Origin: Candidatus Bathycorpusculum hydrogenotrophicum
GTDB lineage: Archaea > Thermoproteota > Bathyarchaeia > Bathyarchaeales > Bathycorpusculaceae
Assembly (NCBI GenBank): GCA_009783705.1
Contig: WRCX01000015.1
Span: 1-33,659, forward strand
Reading direction: 5' to 3'
DNA: 33,659 bases
Below, piece by piece: positions 25,031-32,320 of this stretch. Made by a program: the position numbers and the translations under genes. The first letter of the stretch is position 1, and the number at the start of each line of letters is the position of its first letter. A model generated the notes under the pieces. It saw only the letters and a list, made by a program, of their open reading frames with translations, had not been told where the DNA came from and ran no database searches.

Positions 25031-25104
25031 TGGACCGGGGGGGATTTGAACCCCCGACCTCTTGATTGCAAATCAAGCGTTCATACCAGCTGAACTACCG
25101 GCCC
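25031..25104 (-). tRNA. tRNA-Ala (anticodon UGC)
   Basis: A 74-base tRNA without an intron and without an encoded CCA. The acceptor stem GGGCCGG pairs with CCGGTCC. It includes the G3:U70 wobble pair that identifies tRNA-Ala, and the discriminator is A. The D stem is GTTC/GAAC, the anticodon arm CTTGA-TTTGCAA-TCAAG gives anticodon TGC, and the T arm is GGGGG-TTCAAAT-CCCCC. A TATA-like TAAATATC (25130-25137, minus strand) lies about 29 bases before the 5' end. Confidence 0.97.
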
Positions 25105-25394
25105 GCGTCTGCCAAAATATACACTCTTTGATATTTAGGTTTTGCCGATCCATCACAAAAACAGGCAAAACAACACCGAAATAAGAAGCACACCCACCAC
25201 AGAGAAGCACAAAATTCGTGTTGCCAAACGGTTCTATAGAAATATTGAGCGGACAATCAGCAACGCTTGCCAATGGTTAGTCAACATTGATTGTTTGTTT
25301 GGTGTATGTGCTTTGGTGGTATTTAGCTAAGTTTTGTTTTGCAAAAAGGTAAGACAAATAACTAAAAACTTGCTTTAGCATTGCAGATGAGAGT

Positions 25395-26207
25395 ATGCCT
25401 CTGTTTCAGCCTTGGTTAGAAGTTACGACTGTGAGTAAGTGCACTATTGACTGCCGTTACTGTCCACAGCGTATCTTTCAAAAAAAGTATCAGGGTTGCA
25501 AAGTGCTAAGTTTTGATGACTTCAAGTCCGCACTATCCAGTGTGCCAAAGCAGGTGGCGATTCATTTTTCGGGGTTTGCGGAGCCTTTCTTAAACCCGCA
25601 ATGCCTAGACATGATAGAGTATACCCATGCACAGGGTTACAAGATTAGTTTGTTCTCAACTCTTGTGGGTCTTAAGAGCAAAGATGTGGAGCGGCTCAAA
25701 CGCTGTAATCCTGAGATTACTTTGCATTTGCCGGATAATTTGGGGAATGCTAAAATTCCACTTACCCAAGCATACAAAGACACCCTAACCGCAGCCATGA
25801 ACCAGCTACATATTACGACGTTTTATGTGATGAATGAGCGTTTTATATCAAATGAGCGAGCAGGATCCTGTGAGGAAACGCAAACAAGAAACTTGCGCGG
25901 CTGGTTTTTCTGCGAAAAACTTGCTGCACCCCAGTTCGTAATGTTGCCCAATGGGGATGTAACTTTGTGTTGTATGGATTTTGGTTTAAAACATCCACTG
26001 GGCAATTTAGTGTCTCAATCATGGTTTGAGATCACTCAATCTTTGGAGTATCAAAGAGTATGTGCTAATCGCTTCAAAATAGACGGCAAGATTCTATGCA
26101 GGAAATGCGCTTGGGCCTCAGTAAACTTTAGAGCCAAATACTACATCAAACGAGTGGTGCAAAGACACCAAGCTAAACAATGCATAGAACACTACTACAA
26201 AAAGTAA
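25395..26207 (+). CDS. Radical SAM protein with SPASM/twitch-type C-terminus
   Basis: A 270-residue protein. The SAM/4Fe-4S motif is Cys16-x3-Cys20-x2-Cys23 (CTIDCRYCPQRIF) in the N-terminal barrel, followed by IHFSGFAEPFLNPQCLDMI, the usual second strand. The C-terminus carries LPNGDVTLCCMDFGLKHPLG, then WFEITQSLEYQ and CRKCAWA, the arrangement of auxiliary-cluster SPASM domains. Such enzymes modify peptides, sugars or proteins; no precursor peptide gene or sugar gene cluster is adjacent, so the substrate is unknown. The gene converges on the GltD-like gene with only 35 bases between stops. Confidence 0.85.
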   Translation: MPLFQPWLEVTTVSKCTIDCRYCPQRIFQKKYQGCKVLSFDDFKSALSSVPKQVAIHFSGFAEPFLNPQCLDMIEYTHAQGYKISLFSTLVGLKSKDVERLKRCNPEITLHLPDNLGNAKIPLTQAYKDTLTAAMNQLHITTFYVMNERFISNERAGSCEETQTRNLRGWFFCEKLAAPQFVMLPNGDVTLCCMDFGLKHPLGNLVSQSWFEITQSLEYQRVCANRFKIDGKILCRKCAWASVNFRAKYYIKRVVQRHQAKQCIEHYYKK

Positions 26208-26242
26208 GGTGGTCTATTTTCTGTTAAGCTCAGTTTTTGGTA

Positions 26243-27499
26243 TTAGAGCTTATCAGGATGCGCCTGTTTTTTGACGATGTATTCATCGATAGTTTCGGCT
26301 ATTTTGCGGGAGGCAACAACGGCTTCAACTACGGTTCTTGCTCCTGTTACGACATCTCCGCCGGCAAAGACACCTTCGCGGCTTGTGTGACCCAACCCAT
26401 CAACCACTACCAACCCGTTTTGGCCTAGGTTTATGCCGGTGGTGGAGGAGGCAACAACTGTGCGGGGGCCTTGGCTTATTGCAATAATAACTGAATCGGC
26501 ACTGTAGAGTTTTTCTGTGCCGGGGATGGCTCGGGCTTGTTTGTGGCCGGTTTCATCGAGGTATATCTCTGAATCGGCAAATACTACGCCTTCGTCGGTG
26601 ATTTCGGTTGCTAGTTTGTTTAGTTCGAGTCTTGCGCCATCAATTTTGGCGTATTGGAGTTCGTGTTCAGTTGCGGTTATGCCTGATTTGTCTTTGTGAT
26701 AAACGATTAGGACTTCTTCGCAACCGTGTCGAAGGGCAGTGCGTGCCGCGTCCATGGCTACATTACCTGCGCCGATGATGATTAGGGATTTGCCGAGTCG
26801 ATAAACGGAGGGGTTTTTTAGGTATTCGATAGCGAAATGGACATGTCCTAGGCTTTCGCCTTTGATGTTTAGTTTGCGGGGTTGCCACACGCCTGTGCCC
26901 ATAAAGATGGCGAGAAAGCCGTCGCGAAATAGATCATCCACGGTTAGGTTTGAGCCTATGGTTGTGTTGGGACGGATTTTTATGCCGCTTTGGATCAGAG
27001 TGGCCATTAGTTGGTCTACGATTCGTTTTGGCAGGCGAAACTCTGGTATACCATAGCGCAGTATGCCTCCGACTTGGTCGTGTTTTTCAAAAATTGTTAC
27101 GTCATAGTTCTTTTTTGCAAGTAAAAATGCGATGGTTATACCGGCGGGGCCTGATCCAAGGATAGCTACTTTTCCGCGGTTTCGAAGGGAGCACACGGGT
27201 TTGTAGTTGTATAGGTAGTAGTCAGATATGTATTGCTCAATGGCGCTTATAAAAACGGGCGTGCCCTTTTTACCCATGATGCAGTGGCCTTCACATTGGT
27301 CTTCTTGGGGACAAACATGGCTACACACCAAAGAGAGAGGATTGTTTTCAAAGAGTAATTTGCCTGCATCTAATAATTTACTCTCAAGAAGCAATGCAAT
27401 GGCTTCTTTTATGGGAGTGTGAATTGGACAGCCCTTGCTGCATAGAGGATTTTTGCATTGTAAACATCGCTTTGCATCATCAATTATGTATTTTCTCAT
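26243..27499 (-). CDS. GltD-like NAD(P)H-dependent FAD/Fe-S oxidoreductase
   Basis: A 418-residue protein like the small subunit of glutamate synthase and NfnB/SudA. The N-terminal domain binds two 4Fe-4S clusters through Cys12, 15, 20 and 24 (CLQCKNPLCSKGC) and Cys59, 63, 69 and 73 (CSHVCPQEDQCEGHC). The FAD loop is GSGPAGITIAFLLAKK (115-130) and the NADPH loop IGAGNVAMDAARTALRHG lies near 243-260. The final FAD motif is GVFAGGDVVTGA. It is shorter than bacterial GltD, and no large subunit (GltB) or NfnA partner is adjacent. It may supply electrons to a separately encoded partner. The start at ATG 27499 has AGGAG a little upstream. Confidence 0.85.
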   Translation of the reverse strand: MRKYIIDDAKRCLQCKNPLCSKGCPIHTPIKEAIALLLESKLLDAGKLLFENNPLSLVCSHVCPQEDQCEGHCIMGKKGTPVFISAIEQYISDYYLYNYKPVCSLRNRGKVAILGSGPAGITIAFLLAKKNYDVTIFEKHDQVGGILRYGIPEFRLPKRIVDQLMATLIQSGIKIRPNTTIGSNLTVDDLFRDGFLAIFMGTGVWQPRKLNIKGESLGHVHFAIEYLKNPSVYRLGKSLIIIGAGNVAMDAARTALRHGCEEVLIVYHKDKSGITATEHELQYAKIDGARLELNKLATEITDEGVVFADSEIYLDETGHKQARAIPGTEKLYSADSVIIAISQGPRTVVASSTTGINLGQNGLVVVDGLGHTSREGVFAGGDVVTGARTVVEAVVASRKIAETIDEYIVKKQAHPDKL

Positions 27500-27613
27500 A
27501 CAACCTGTATCTCCTTACCCCAGTAAATAAAACAACCATATCTCGGAATTTTCTATCCCACTACTCCCTAAACCTCAATAAGGCAGGTTATAGAGTTAAA
27601 CCTTCCGTTTAGT

Positions 27614-27640
27614 TCCATAGCCACTTCACTGAGCTATGGA
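27614..27640. repeat. Perfect 8-bp inverted repeat in an intergenic region
   Basis: TCCATAGC (27614-27621) and GCTATGGA (27633-27640) are perfect inverted copies around an 11-base loop. It lies between the divergent GltD-like gene and the small membrane protein. It could be an operator or a structured RNA; nothing distinguishes these. Confidence 0.4.
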
Positions 27641-27765
27641 TTGTCAGCAACTCAAAACAGGCTTCTTAGCAGTCAAACAGGTATTGTCTTAGTGACTGTG
27701 CACTCTTGATTTAAGCGATTGTTTTAAAAACCCAGTGTCAAATATACTATTGGAGAAATACCACT

Positions 27766-28140
27766 ATGGATATCGTAGGATTATTGATACAAATAGTTGT
27801 TACTATAGTTGTCATTGCACCTATACTGTGGCTTGTTGGCAGAGTACTTGTAGGGAAACATAAAGCCAAATTCACAGATGCCATCTGGATAGTCGCGCTT
27901 GGTACAGTCATAAGCGCCATCGTTGGAGCTTTATTGGGCGGTGGTGTATGGGGCAGTCTGCTCTCAACAATCATCATGTTTGTTGTGTGGCTGGGGCTCA
28001 TTAAGCACTTCTTTGACTGCGGCTGGATCAAAGCATTTGTCATCGCGGTTATCACAGTGGTTGTCGCTGTCATCATATTGTTCCTGCTGGCACTCATAGG
28101 CATAGGCGTAGGCATCGGCATAGGCGCACTGGGCATCTAG
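27766..28140 (+). CDS. Small multi-spanning membrane protein of unknown function
   Basis: A very hydrophobic 124-residue protein with about four helices: about 5-26, 41-60, 62-82 and 88-122. A short basic loop (GKHKAKFTD) comes after the first helix, and one LIKHFFDCGW segment lies between helices 3 and 4. The last helix is rich in Gly/Ile (IGIGVGIGIGALGI). I chose this strand over the overlapping minus-strand frame because the hydrophobic pattern is regular, the other strand is Met/Thr/Pro-rich nonsense, and AGAAATACCACT-ATG gives a plausible start. No catalytic residue or family is evident. A T-rich tract follows the stop. Confidence 0.7.
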   Translation: MDIVGLLIQIVVTIVVIAPILWLVGRVLVGKHKAKFTDAIWIVALGTVISAIVGALLGGGVWGSLLSTIIMFVVWLGLIKHFFDCGWIKAFVIAVITVVVAVIILFLLALIGIGVGIGIGALGI

Positions 28141-28152
28141 TCCAGTATCACT

Positions 28153-28164
28153 CTTTCTTTTTTT
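28153..28164 (+). terminator. T-rich tract after the small membrane protein gene
   Basis: TCTTTCTTTTTT-like sequence about 13 bases after the stop codon is the type of T run used for archaeal transcription termination. No hairpin precedes it. Confidence 0.35.
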
Positions 28165-28354
28165 AACCCTGAACTTACATCATCGTTTAGAGTCTAAAAT
28201 ACAGGTCTTTATTTGGCAGGTTCTTTTTGAGCGGCGGTTGAACTTGAGGTTAAATAAGAACTTGAATTTGATTTGGATTGATTGATGTTTGTGGGGTTGC
28301 TACTGTAAAATGGTTTTGTGTTGAGTTGGTTGTAGTTTTGTTGGTTTTGGTTGT

Positions 28355-28522
28355 TTATCGGATGGCTTCGTCTATTCTTTGGTCGCGTTTGGTTTTGGTG
28401 ACTTCTTTGAATAGTTCGAGGCATTCTTCTTTGGTTGGTGCTTCTATGCCTATGCTGCCATAGGCGCCGATGTCGATGCGGTATTTTTTTCTACCGTCTG
28501 CTCTTTCTTCTGTTAGGCTTAT
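28355..28522 (-). CDS. 55-residue hypothetical protein starting at ATA
   Basis: The frame encodes a charged, soluble small protein: SLTEERADGRKKYRIDIGAY, then SIGIEAPTKEECLELFKEVT, ending in KRDQRIDEAIR. It looks like a strand-strand-helix unit and has clear codon bias. A TAA lies two codons upstream, and between it and the conserved-looking sequence the only near-start codon is ATA (28520-28522). GGGAGAGGG lies about five to six bases before it, in the position of a ribosome binding site. It follows the DUF2110 gene by 92 bases on the same strand and may have its own promoter (TATAATAAAAAA region). I do not recognise a family. It may be a real gene with ATA initiation or a relic that has lost its ATG. 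Confidence 0.5.
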   Translation of the reverse strand: MSLTEERADGRKKYRIDIGAYGSIGIEAPTKEECLELFKEVTKTKRDQRIDEAIR

Positions 28523-28614
28523 TTTTTACCCTCTCCCTTTCGTTTTTAATTTTTTATTATACTAAATCGGATAACTAATTATGTTCCACTTATAAGGTTA
28601 GTCCCGGGGTACAC

Positions 28615-29361
28615 TTAAAACCGCGCTTTCTTTGCGGCAAAAACCACAAACACCGCATTGCGCATATAGCGTCCCATCCGGGAGACCAATCCTGCCGCAT
28701 CAGTGCCCAACTTGCAGACCAAAGCAAACTCAAACAATCCCAGCGGTTCCACATCGATAACGTCGCGGTTTAGTCGGGTCCGCTCAATCACCTCAGAAAC
28801 CAGTTCCTTAGATGCACGCAACACAATAAGTCTATCAAGAAGAGATTGCTGCCAGTTCTGCAACGTTGTGGCCTGTTCAGATGACAACTCGGCAGTTAAA
28901 ATATCTGCATCTTTTGAGATAACCCTAACACTTAGGGGCAACCCCTCAGTGATGGCATAGGCGTCGGTGATTTGTTTGAGCATAATATTTTTGCCATCAG
29001 CCAGCTGTAACTGCAGATTTGACAGGGGGACAACAGCTTGTGTTGCTTTGGGTTCAAAAACGCCCACATCCACCATCAGCCTCTGTTTTTCTATATCGAT
29101 TTTAGAAACATAACCCTTGAGCACCATATCAGCTTCTATTGCATCAAGACTAGCAGGACATATCCCGATTTCTTTGCGTATATAAGCGGTTGCTACCGCT
29201 TGATCTTCACCCTCAATAGATATCTGTACCCATCGGTTTGTGGGATTGCTTAGAATTTTTAGGTCTACATCGAGGTCTGCGAATTGGGTGTGTAATAATT
29301 CATCTATCTGGCGTATTTGGCCGCCGTTCCAGGCTTTTGTGAGCAAGGTCAGATTAGTCAT
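28615..29361 (-). CDS. DUF2110 family protein
   Basis: A 248-residue archaeal protein of the DUF2110 family (PF09883), recognised from its N-terminus MTNLTLLTKAWNG, the central NRWVQISIEGEDQAVATAYI and the GYVSKIDIEKQRLMVDVGVF segment. That last segment looks like an S1/OB-type RNA-binding strand set. The C-terminal part contains LDRLIVLRASKELVSEVIER and GLFEFALVCKLGTDAAG. The molecular function is unknown. It overlaps the upstream HD-domain gene by eight bases and closes an operon with tfe, trm56, hflX and mbf1, so a role in transcription or RNA handling is likely by association. Confidence 0.82.
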   Translation of the reverse strand: MTNLTLLTKAWNGGQIRQIDELLHTQFADLDVDLKILSNPTNRWVQISIEGEDQAVATAYIRKEIGICPASLDAIEADMVLKGYVSKIDIEKQRLMVDVGVFEPKATQAVVPLSNLQLQLADGKNIMLKQITDAYAITEGLPLSVRVISKDADILTAELSSEQATTLQNWQQSLLDRLIVLRASKELVSEVIERTRLNRDVIDVEPLGLFEFALVCKLGTDAAGLVSRMGRYMRNAVFVVFAAKKARF

Positions 29362-29890
29362 GAGTTTCGCCTATTAGGTTTGTTATTTCTATGTGGAGTC
29401 TTCTAACTCTTTCTGCTGCTTCCCCAAATCCTGCCGTTTGTAATCGATTAATTTCGATTTCTATAGGTACAACATCTTTGTCGTTATCGATGCGTTTGTC
29501 GGCATAGCAGACAATTTTTTCTTCTAGGGTTTGGGGGATATAGATGTCTTTGGGCCAGCCTAATCGCTGGGCTTCCTTGGGGGCAATACCTGCACCTACA
29601 TGACGCTTGATGATGTTTACTATGGTTGGTGGTAAACCTAGATTTTGGGCAATTTCTACGCCGGCTAAGGAGTGATCAACGTCATGGGTTTTAGAGCGTC
29701 CGATATCATGTAACAAAGCGCCGGCTTCGATGAGAGATAAATCAAGGGTTATGCCGTTTTTTTGGAGTTTACAGGCGAGTTCCAATGCATAGTTTGCAAC
29801 AGCTATACAGTGGTTGATGACTTGGGGCGGGCAATTGGTTTCTCTAAGAAGCTGGATCGCTTGCTCCCTGTTTGGAAGCGGGGGGTTCAC
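29354..29890 (-). CDS. HD-domain phosphohydrolase (TIGR00295-type)
   Basis: A 178-residue HD/HDIG metal-dependent phosphohydrolase. The metal-binding histidines are visible as His27 (INHCIAVANYALELA), the His61-Asp62 pair (GALLHDIGRSKTHDVDHSLAG) and IKRHVGAGIAP further on. This matches the archaeal TIGR00295 family. Possible substrates are nucleotides, cyclic nucleotides or RNA 2',3'-phosphates; none can be deduced here. The start is GTG at 29890, four bases after the TFE stop. It overlaps the DUF2110 gene by eight bases, so translation of the two is probably coupled. Confidence 0.85.
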   Translation of the reverse strand: MNPPLPNREQAIQLLRETNCPPQVINHCIAVANYALELACKLQKNGITLDLSLIEAGALLHDIGRSKTHDVDHSLAGVEIAQNLGLPPTIVNIIKRHVGAGIAPKEAQRLGWPKDIYIPQTLEEKIVCYADKRIDNDKDVVPIEIEINRLQTAGFGEAAERVRRLHIEITNLIGETHD

Positions 29891-29894
29891 GTCT

Positions 29895-30407
29895 TTATTC
29901 GCCTAGTTCTCTGCGCAAGATGTTTACTTTTTCTGAGAGCTTCTCAATCATGACTTCGTTTGCAAAGTGCGTTAGAGGATTGCCGCATGCTGAGCAGTGA
30001 AAAACTAACTCGACTGCTTCTTCAAAGGGGATACGTTTGCACTCTGGGTTACCGCAGTGGTAGAAGTCATGATTTTTTTCGTATTCTAGGCGCACGTTGA
30101 GTTTTTCAAGGACACGCCTTTTTTGGCTGAGAATAAAACCTTCGAGTTGGTCGGGTTGGAGTTTCCAGTGGAAGATAAACCAGCCGGTTTTAGGATCACG
30201 GGTACGTCTTAGACTAACTAGAGAGTGATCGTAGAGTTTGTAGAGGATTTTGCGTACGCTGTTTAGACGTATAGCGGTTTTATTGGCGATTTCATCATCT
30301 GTAATTTCTTCTACGCCCTTTAGATGATCGATAAGTATTACAGCATCTTGGTCTCCAAGCGCCAAGGCCACTTTGTTTAGAGTTGTATCATCAATAGTTG
30401 ATAACAT
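29895..30407 (-). CDS. tfe: Transcription factor E, alpha subunit
   Basis: TFE helps archaeal RNA polymerase open promoters and contacts the clamp. From the ATG at 30407 the protein is 170 residues, the normal archaeal size. An extended winged helix spans about 1-90 (AVILIDHLKGVEEITDDEIA, then RKILYKLYDHSLVSLRRTRD). A zinc ribbon follows, with Cys118, Cys123, Cys138 and Cys141, and a final helical segment. An in-frame ATG at 30548 would add 47 basic residues that overlap trm56 by 74 bases and resemble no TFE, so I reject it; AAGGAA precedes the chosen ATG. It sits in an operon with genes for RNA modification and ribosome GTPase functions. Confidence 0.92.
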   Translation of the reverse strand: MLSTIDDTTLNKVALALGDQDAVILIDHLKGVEEITDDEIANKTAIRLNSVRKILYKLYDHSLVSLRRTRDPKTGWFIFHWKLQPDQLEGFILSQKRRVLEKLNVRLEYEKNHDFYHCGNPECKRIPFEEAVELVFHCSACGNPLTHFANEVMIEKLSEKVNILRRELGE

Positions 30408-30474
30408 GCTGGAAGTTCCTTTTGACACGCATAATACTGCATCTTGCTGCAATAAAACTCTTCTCACAAGACGT

Positions 30475-31083
30475 TTAGAATTCAATGTTGTTTGTTTTAA
30501 TTTCCTTACCGCGTTCTTTTGGGATAATGCTGATTTTTGCTTTTTCAAAGGGTCTACCTAGCTCTTGACCCCCAAAATATCGATCTAAAAAGAGAGCAAG
30601 AGCAGAACATTCGGAGTGAGGTTGATTGCCCACCGCAACATTAAAGTCAGAGACTTCAGGTGAGTAAAATTCACCAGGCACCTTTTGACTACCCACCAGA
30701 AGCATCACATCTTTATTTTGTACTTTAATACGGTTTAAAACATCACTTGTTTGAATATTCTCACCATAAGCAGTAAGATGTACAATAATACCACCTTGGT
30801 TTTTCCAGTCCCGAATGGCACTTTTCCATGGGATAGACATTTCAAATTTGAAGCCACCACCCCAAGTTTGGGTGATTTTAGCTATAGTTTCTTCGATATG
30901 CCGATCAGCAGTGTCAGCTAAAATAAAACCAGAGGCACCCAAAGCCCGGGCGGTTAGAGCAACATGAGTGGTGAGCCGCACATCACGCTGAACACGATGA
31001 CCCCAACGCAGAACCACAATTCGAGGGAAACCACTACTACCACTATTGTTGTTGTTGACTGGAAGTGAATTGGAATTTTCCAT
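30475..31083 (-). CDS. trm56: tRNA (cytidine-56-2'-O)-methyltransferase
   Basis: Archaea-specific SPOUT methyltransferase that methylates the ribose of C56 in the T loop of tRNAs. The 202-residue protein has the family start VVLRWGHRVQRDVRLTTHVA and ALGASGFILAD. The knotted SAM-binding C-terminal part has DVMLLVGSQKVPGEFYSPEV, then NVAVGNQPHSECSALALFLD. The N-terminal 20 residues are a low-complexity Asn/Ser stretch before the conserved part, encoded in the 41-base overlap with hflX. No later start codon is available before the conserved core, so this overlap seems real. Confidence 0.93.
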   Translation of the reverse strand: MENSNSLPVNNNNSGSSGFPRIVVLRWGHRVQRDVRLTTHVALTARALGASGFILADTADRHIEETIAKITQTWGGGFKFEMSIPWKSAIRDWKNQGGIIVHLTAYGENIQTSDVLNRIKVQNKDVMLLVGSQKVPGEFYSPEVSDFNVAVGNQPHSECSALALFLDRYFGGQELGRPFEKAKISIIPKERGKEIKTNNIEF

Positions 31084-32320
31084 TTAATATTTGGACCTTC
31101 TTTTTTATCTGCTCCATAATTGAGGGTTCAGCTTCGAGGATTATGTGCACGGAGTCATTTGTGAATTCTTCGTTGTGAATATCAGCTTTTTGATGTACCC
31201 AAGAAATAAAGGGCATCACATTACCGCTTAGAGGTACACTAAATTCTGCAGCCACATAGTGCTCAAGCACTCTAAGAACATATTTTTTGAGTTCATCAAG
31301 ATTGGTTTGACGTTTTGCGGAAAGCAAAAGAGGATTTTTAAGTTTATCTTTGAGAGCGGCAAGTTTTTCTGTTTGTTCTTGGGGAGTGAGACAGTCAATT
31401 TTGTTGAGAGCAGTTACGAGGGGGATATCAGAGGCACCGAGTTGTTCAATCGTTTGAAGACAGATATTATTTTTCTTCTCGATAGCGTTTAGGGGTTCGT
31501 CTAAATCTACAACCAATATTATGAGGTCAGCAAATATTGTTTCTTCAAGTGTTGAGTGGAACGCCTCAATCAGTGAAATAGGAAGTCGATCAATAAAGCC
31601 TACGGTATCGGTTAGAAGGAAACGCCGTCCGCTAAACTCTAGCATACGTGTCTGGGTTGAGAGGGTGGTGAAGAGACTTTTATCCACCAGAGCAGTTTCT
31701 TGGGTTAGGGCATTAAAGAGGGTACTTTTGCCTGCGCTGGTATATCCAGCCAGAGAAATTGTTAAAAAGCCTAATTCTGCACGCCGTTCTCTTTGTAAGA
31801 CACGTTTTTCTCGTATACGGCGGAGTTTTTTGCGTATGGTCTGTACTTGTGCCTTGATGGCATCACGATAGATGTCAGCTTCATAAACACCCAAGCCCAT
31901 AAATCCAGGCTGCTCACTACCCTTGGAGAGACGTACTTTTTCGCGGGCATGTCTGAGCTCGTTTTGAAGAGTGGCCAGCTGGATTTGGAGTTGAGCCTCG
32001 GTTGTGGTGGCTCGTCTACGGAAGAGCTCCAAAATAAGCTGGAATCGATCCATAACTTCAACATGGGTAGCTTTGGCCAAGTTGTAGTTCTGTAAGGTTC
32101 GAAGAGCATTATCAAAAATTATTTTTTGAGCGCCCGTTGTTTCAACGAGTTTAACAAGCTCTTCGACTTTGCCTGCACCAATTTGGTAACGGGCATCAGG
32201 TCGACGGGTCTGCTCCATAGTGCCAACTATGGTGTAGCCGGCAGTTTCGGCTAAGCTTTGGAGTTCTGCTAAGGTGGATTCTTCGCGGTTTAATCGGCGT
32301 TGAACTAAGATGGCTTTCGT
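31043..32320 (-). CDS. hflX: GTPase HflX, with an ACG start
   Basis: HflX is a ribosome-associated GTPase that splits or rescues stalled ribosomes. Motifs in full-length numbering: G1 GYTSAGKST (about 192-200), DTVGF (238-242) and NKID (306-309), with the family glycine-rich YQIGAGKVEEL upstream and a coiled linker of charged helices (110-180). The first ATG (32218) would begin inside the N-terminal domain. Upstream of it the frame keeps conserved HflX sequence (KAILVQRRLNREESTLAEL, then AETAGYTIVGTMEQTRRPD). It ends at a TGA just before GGAGG (32331-32335). The only near-cognate codon there is ACG (32318-32320), giving 425 residues beginning (M)KAILVQRR. It overlaps the mbf1 end by 16 bases and trm56 by 41. 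Confidence 0.9.
   Translation of the reverse strand, partial: TKAILVQRRLNREESTLAELQSLAETAGYTIVGTMEQTRRPDARYQIGAGKVEELVKLVETTGAQKIIFDNALRTLQNYNLAKATHVEVMDRFQLILELFRRRATTTEAQLQIQLATLQNELRHAREKVRLSKGSEQPGFMGLGVYEADIYRDAIKAQVQTIRKKLRRIREKRVLQRERRAELGFLTISLAGYTSAGKSTLFNALTQETALVDKSLFTTLSTQTRMLEFSGRRFLLTDTVGFIDRLPISLIEAFHSTLEETIFADLIILVVDLDEPLNAIEKKNNICLQTIEQLGASDIPLVTALNKIDCLTPQEQTEKLAALKDKLKNPLLLSAKRQTNLDELKKYVLRVLEHYVAAEFSVPLSGNVMPFISWVHQKADIHNEEFTNDSVHIILEAEPSIMEQIKKKVQILNGKFQFTSSQQQQ

Noticed and set aside
27747-28136. Minus-strand frame opposite the small membrane protein
   Set aside because: Met/Pro/Thr-rich translation without domain logic; the plus strand shows regular transmembrane helices and a plausible start.
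28209-28463. Short frames at 28209-28424 (minus) and 28278-28463 (plus)
   Set aside because: They lie in the wrong frame across the better-supported 55-codon gene and have low-complexity translations.
30408-30548. Longer TFE start
   Set aside because: It would add 47 basic residues unlike TFE and overlap trm56 by 74 bases; the ATG at 30407 gives the family's normal length.
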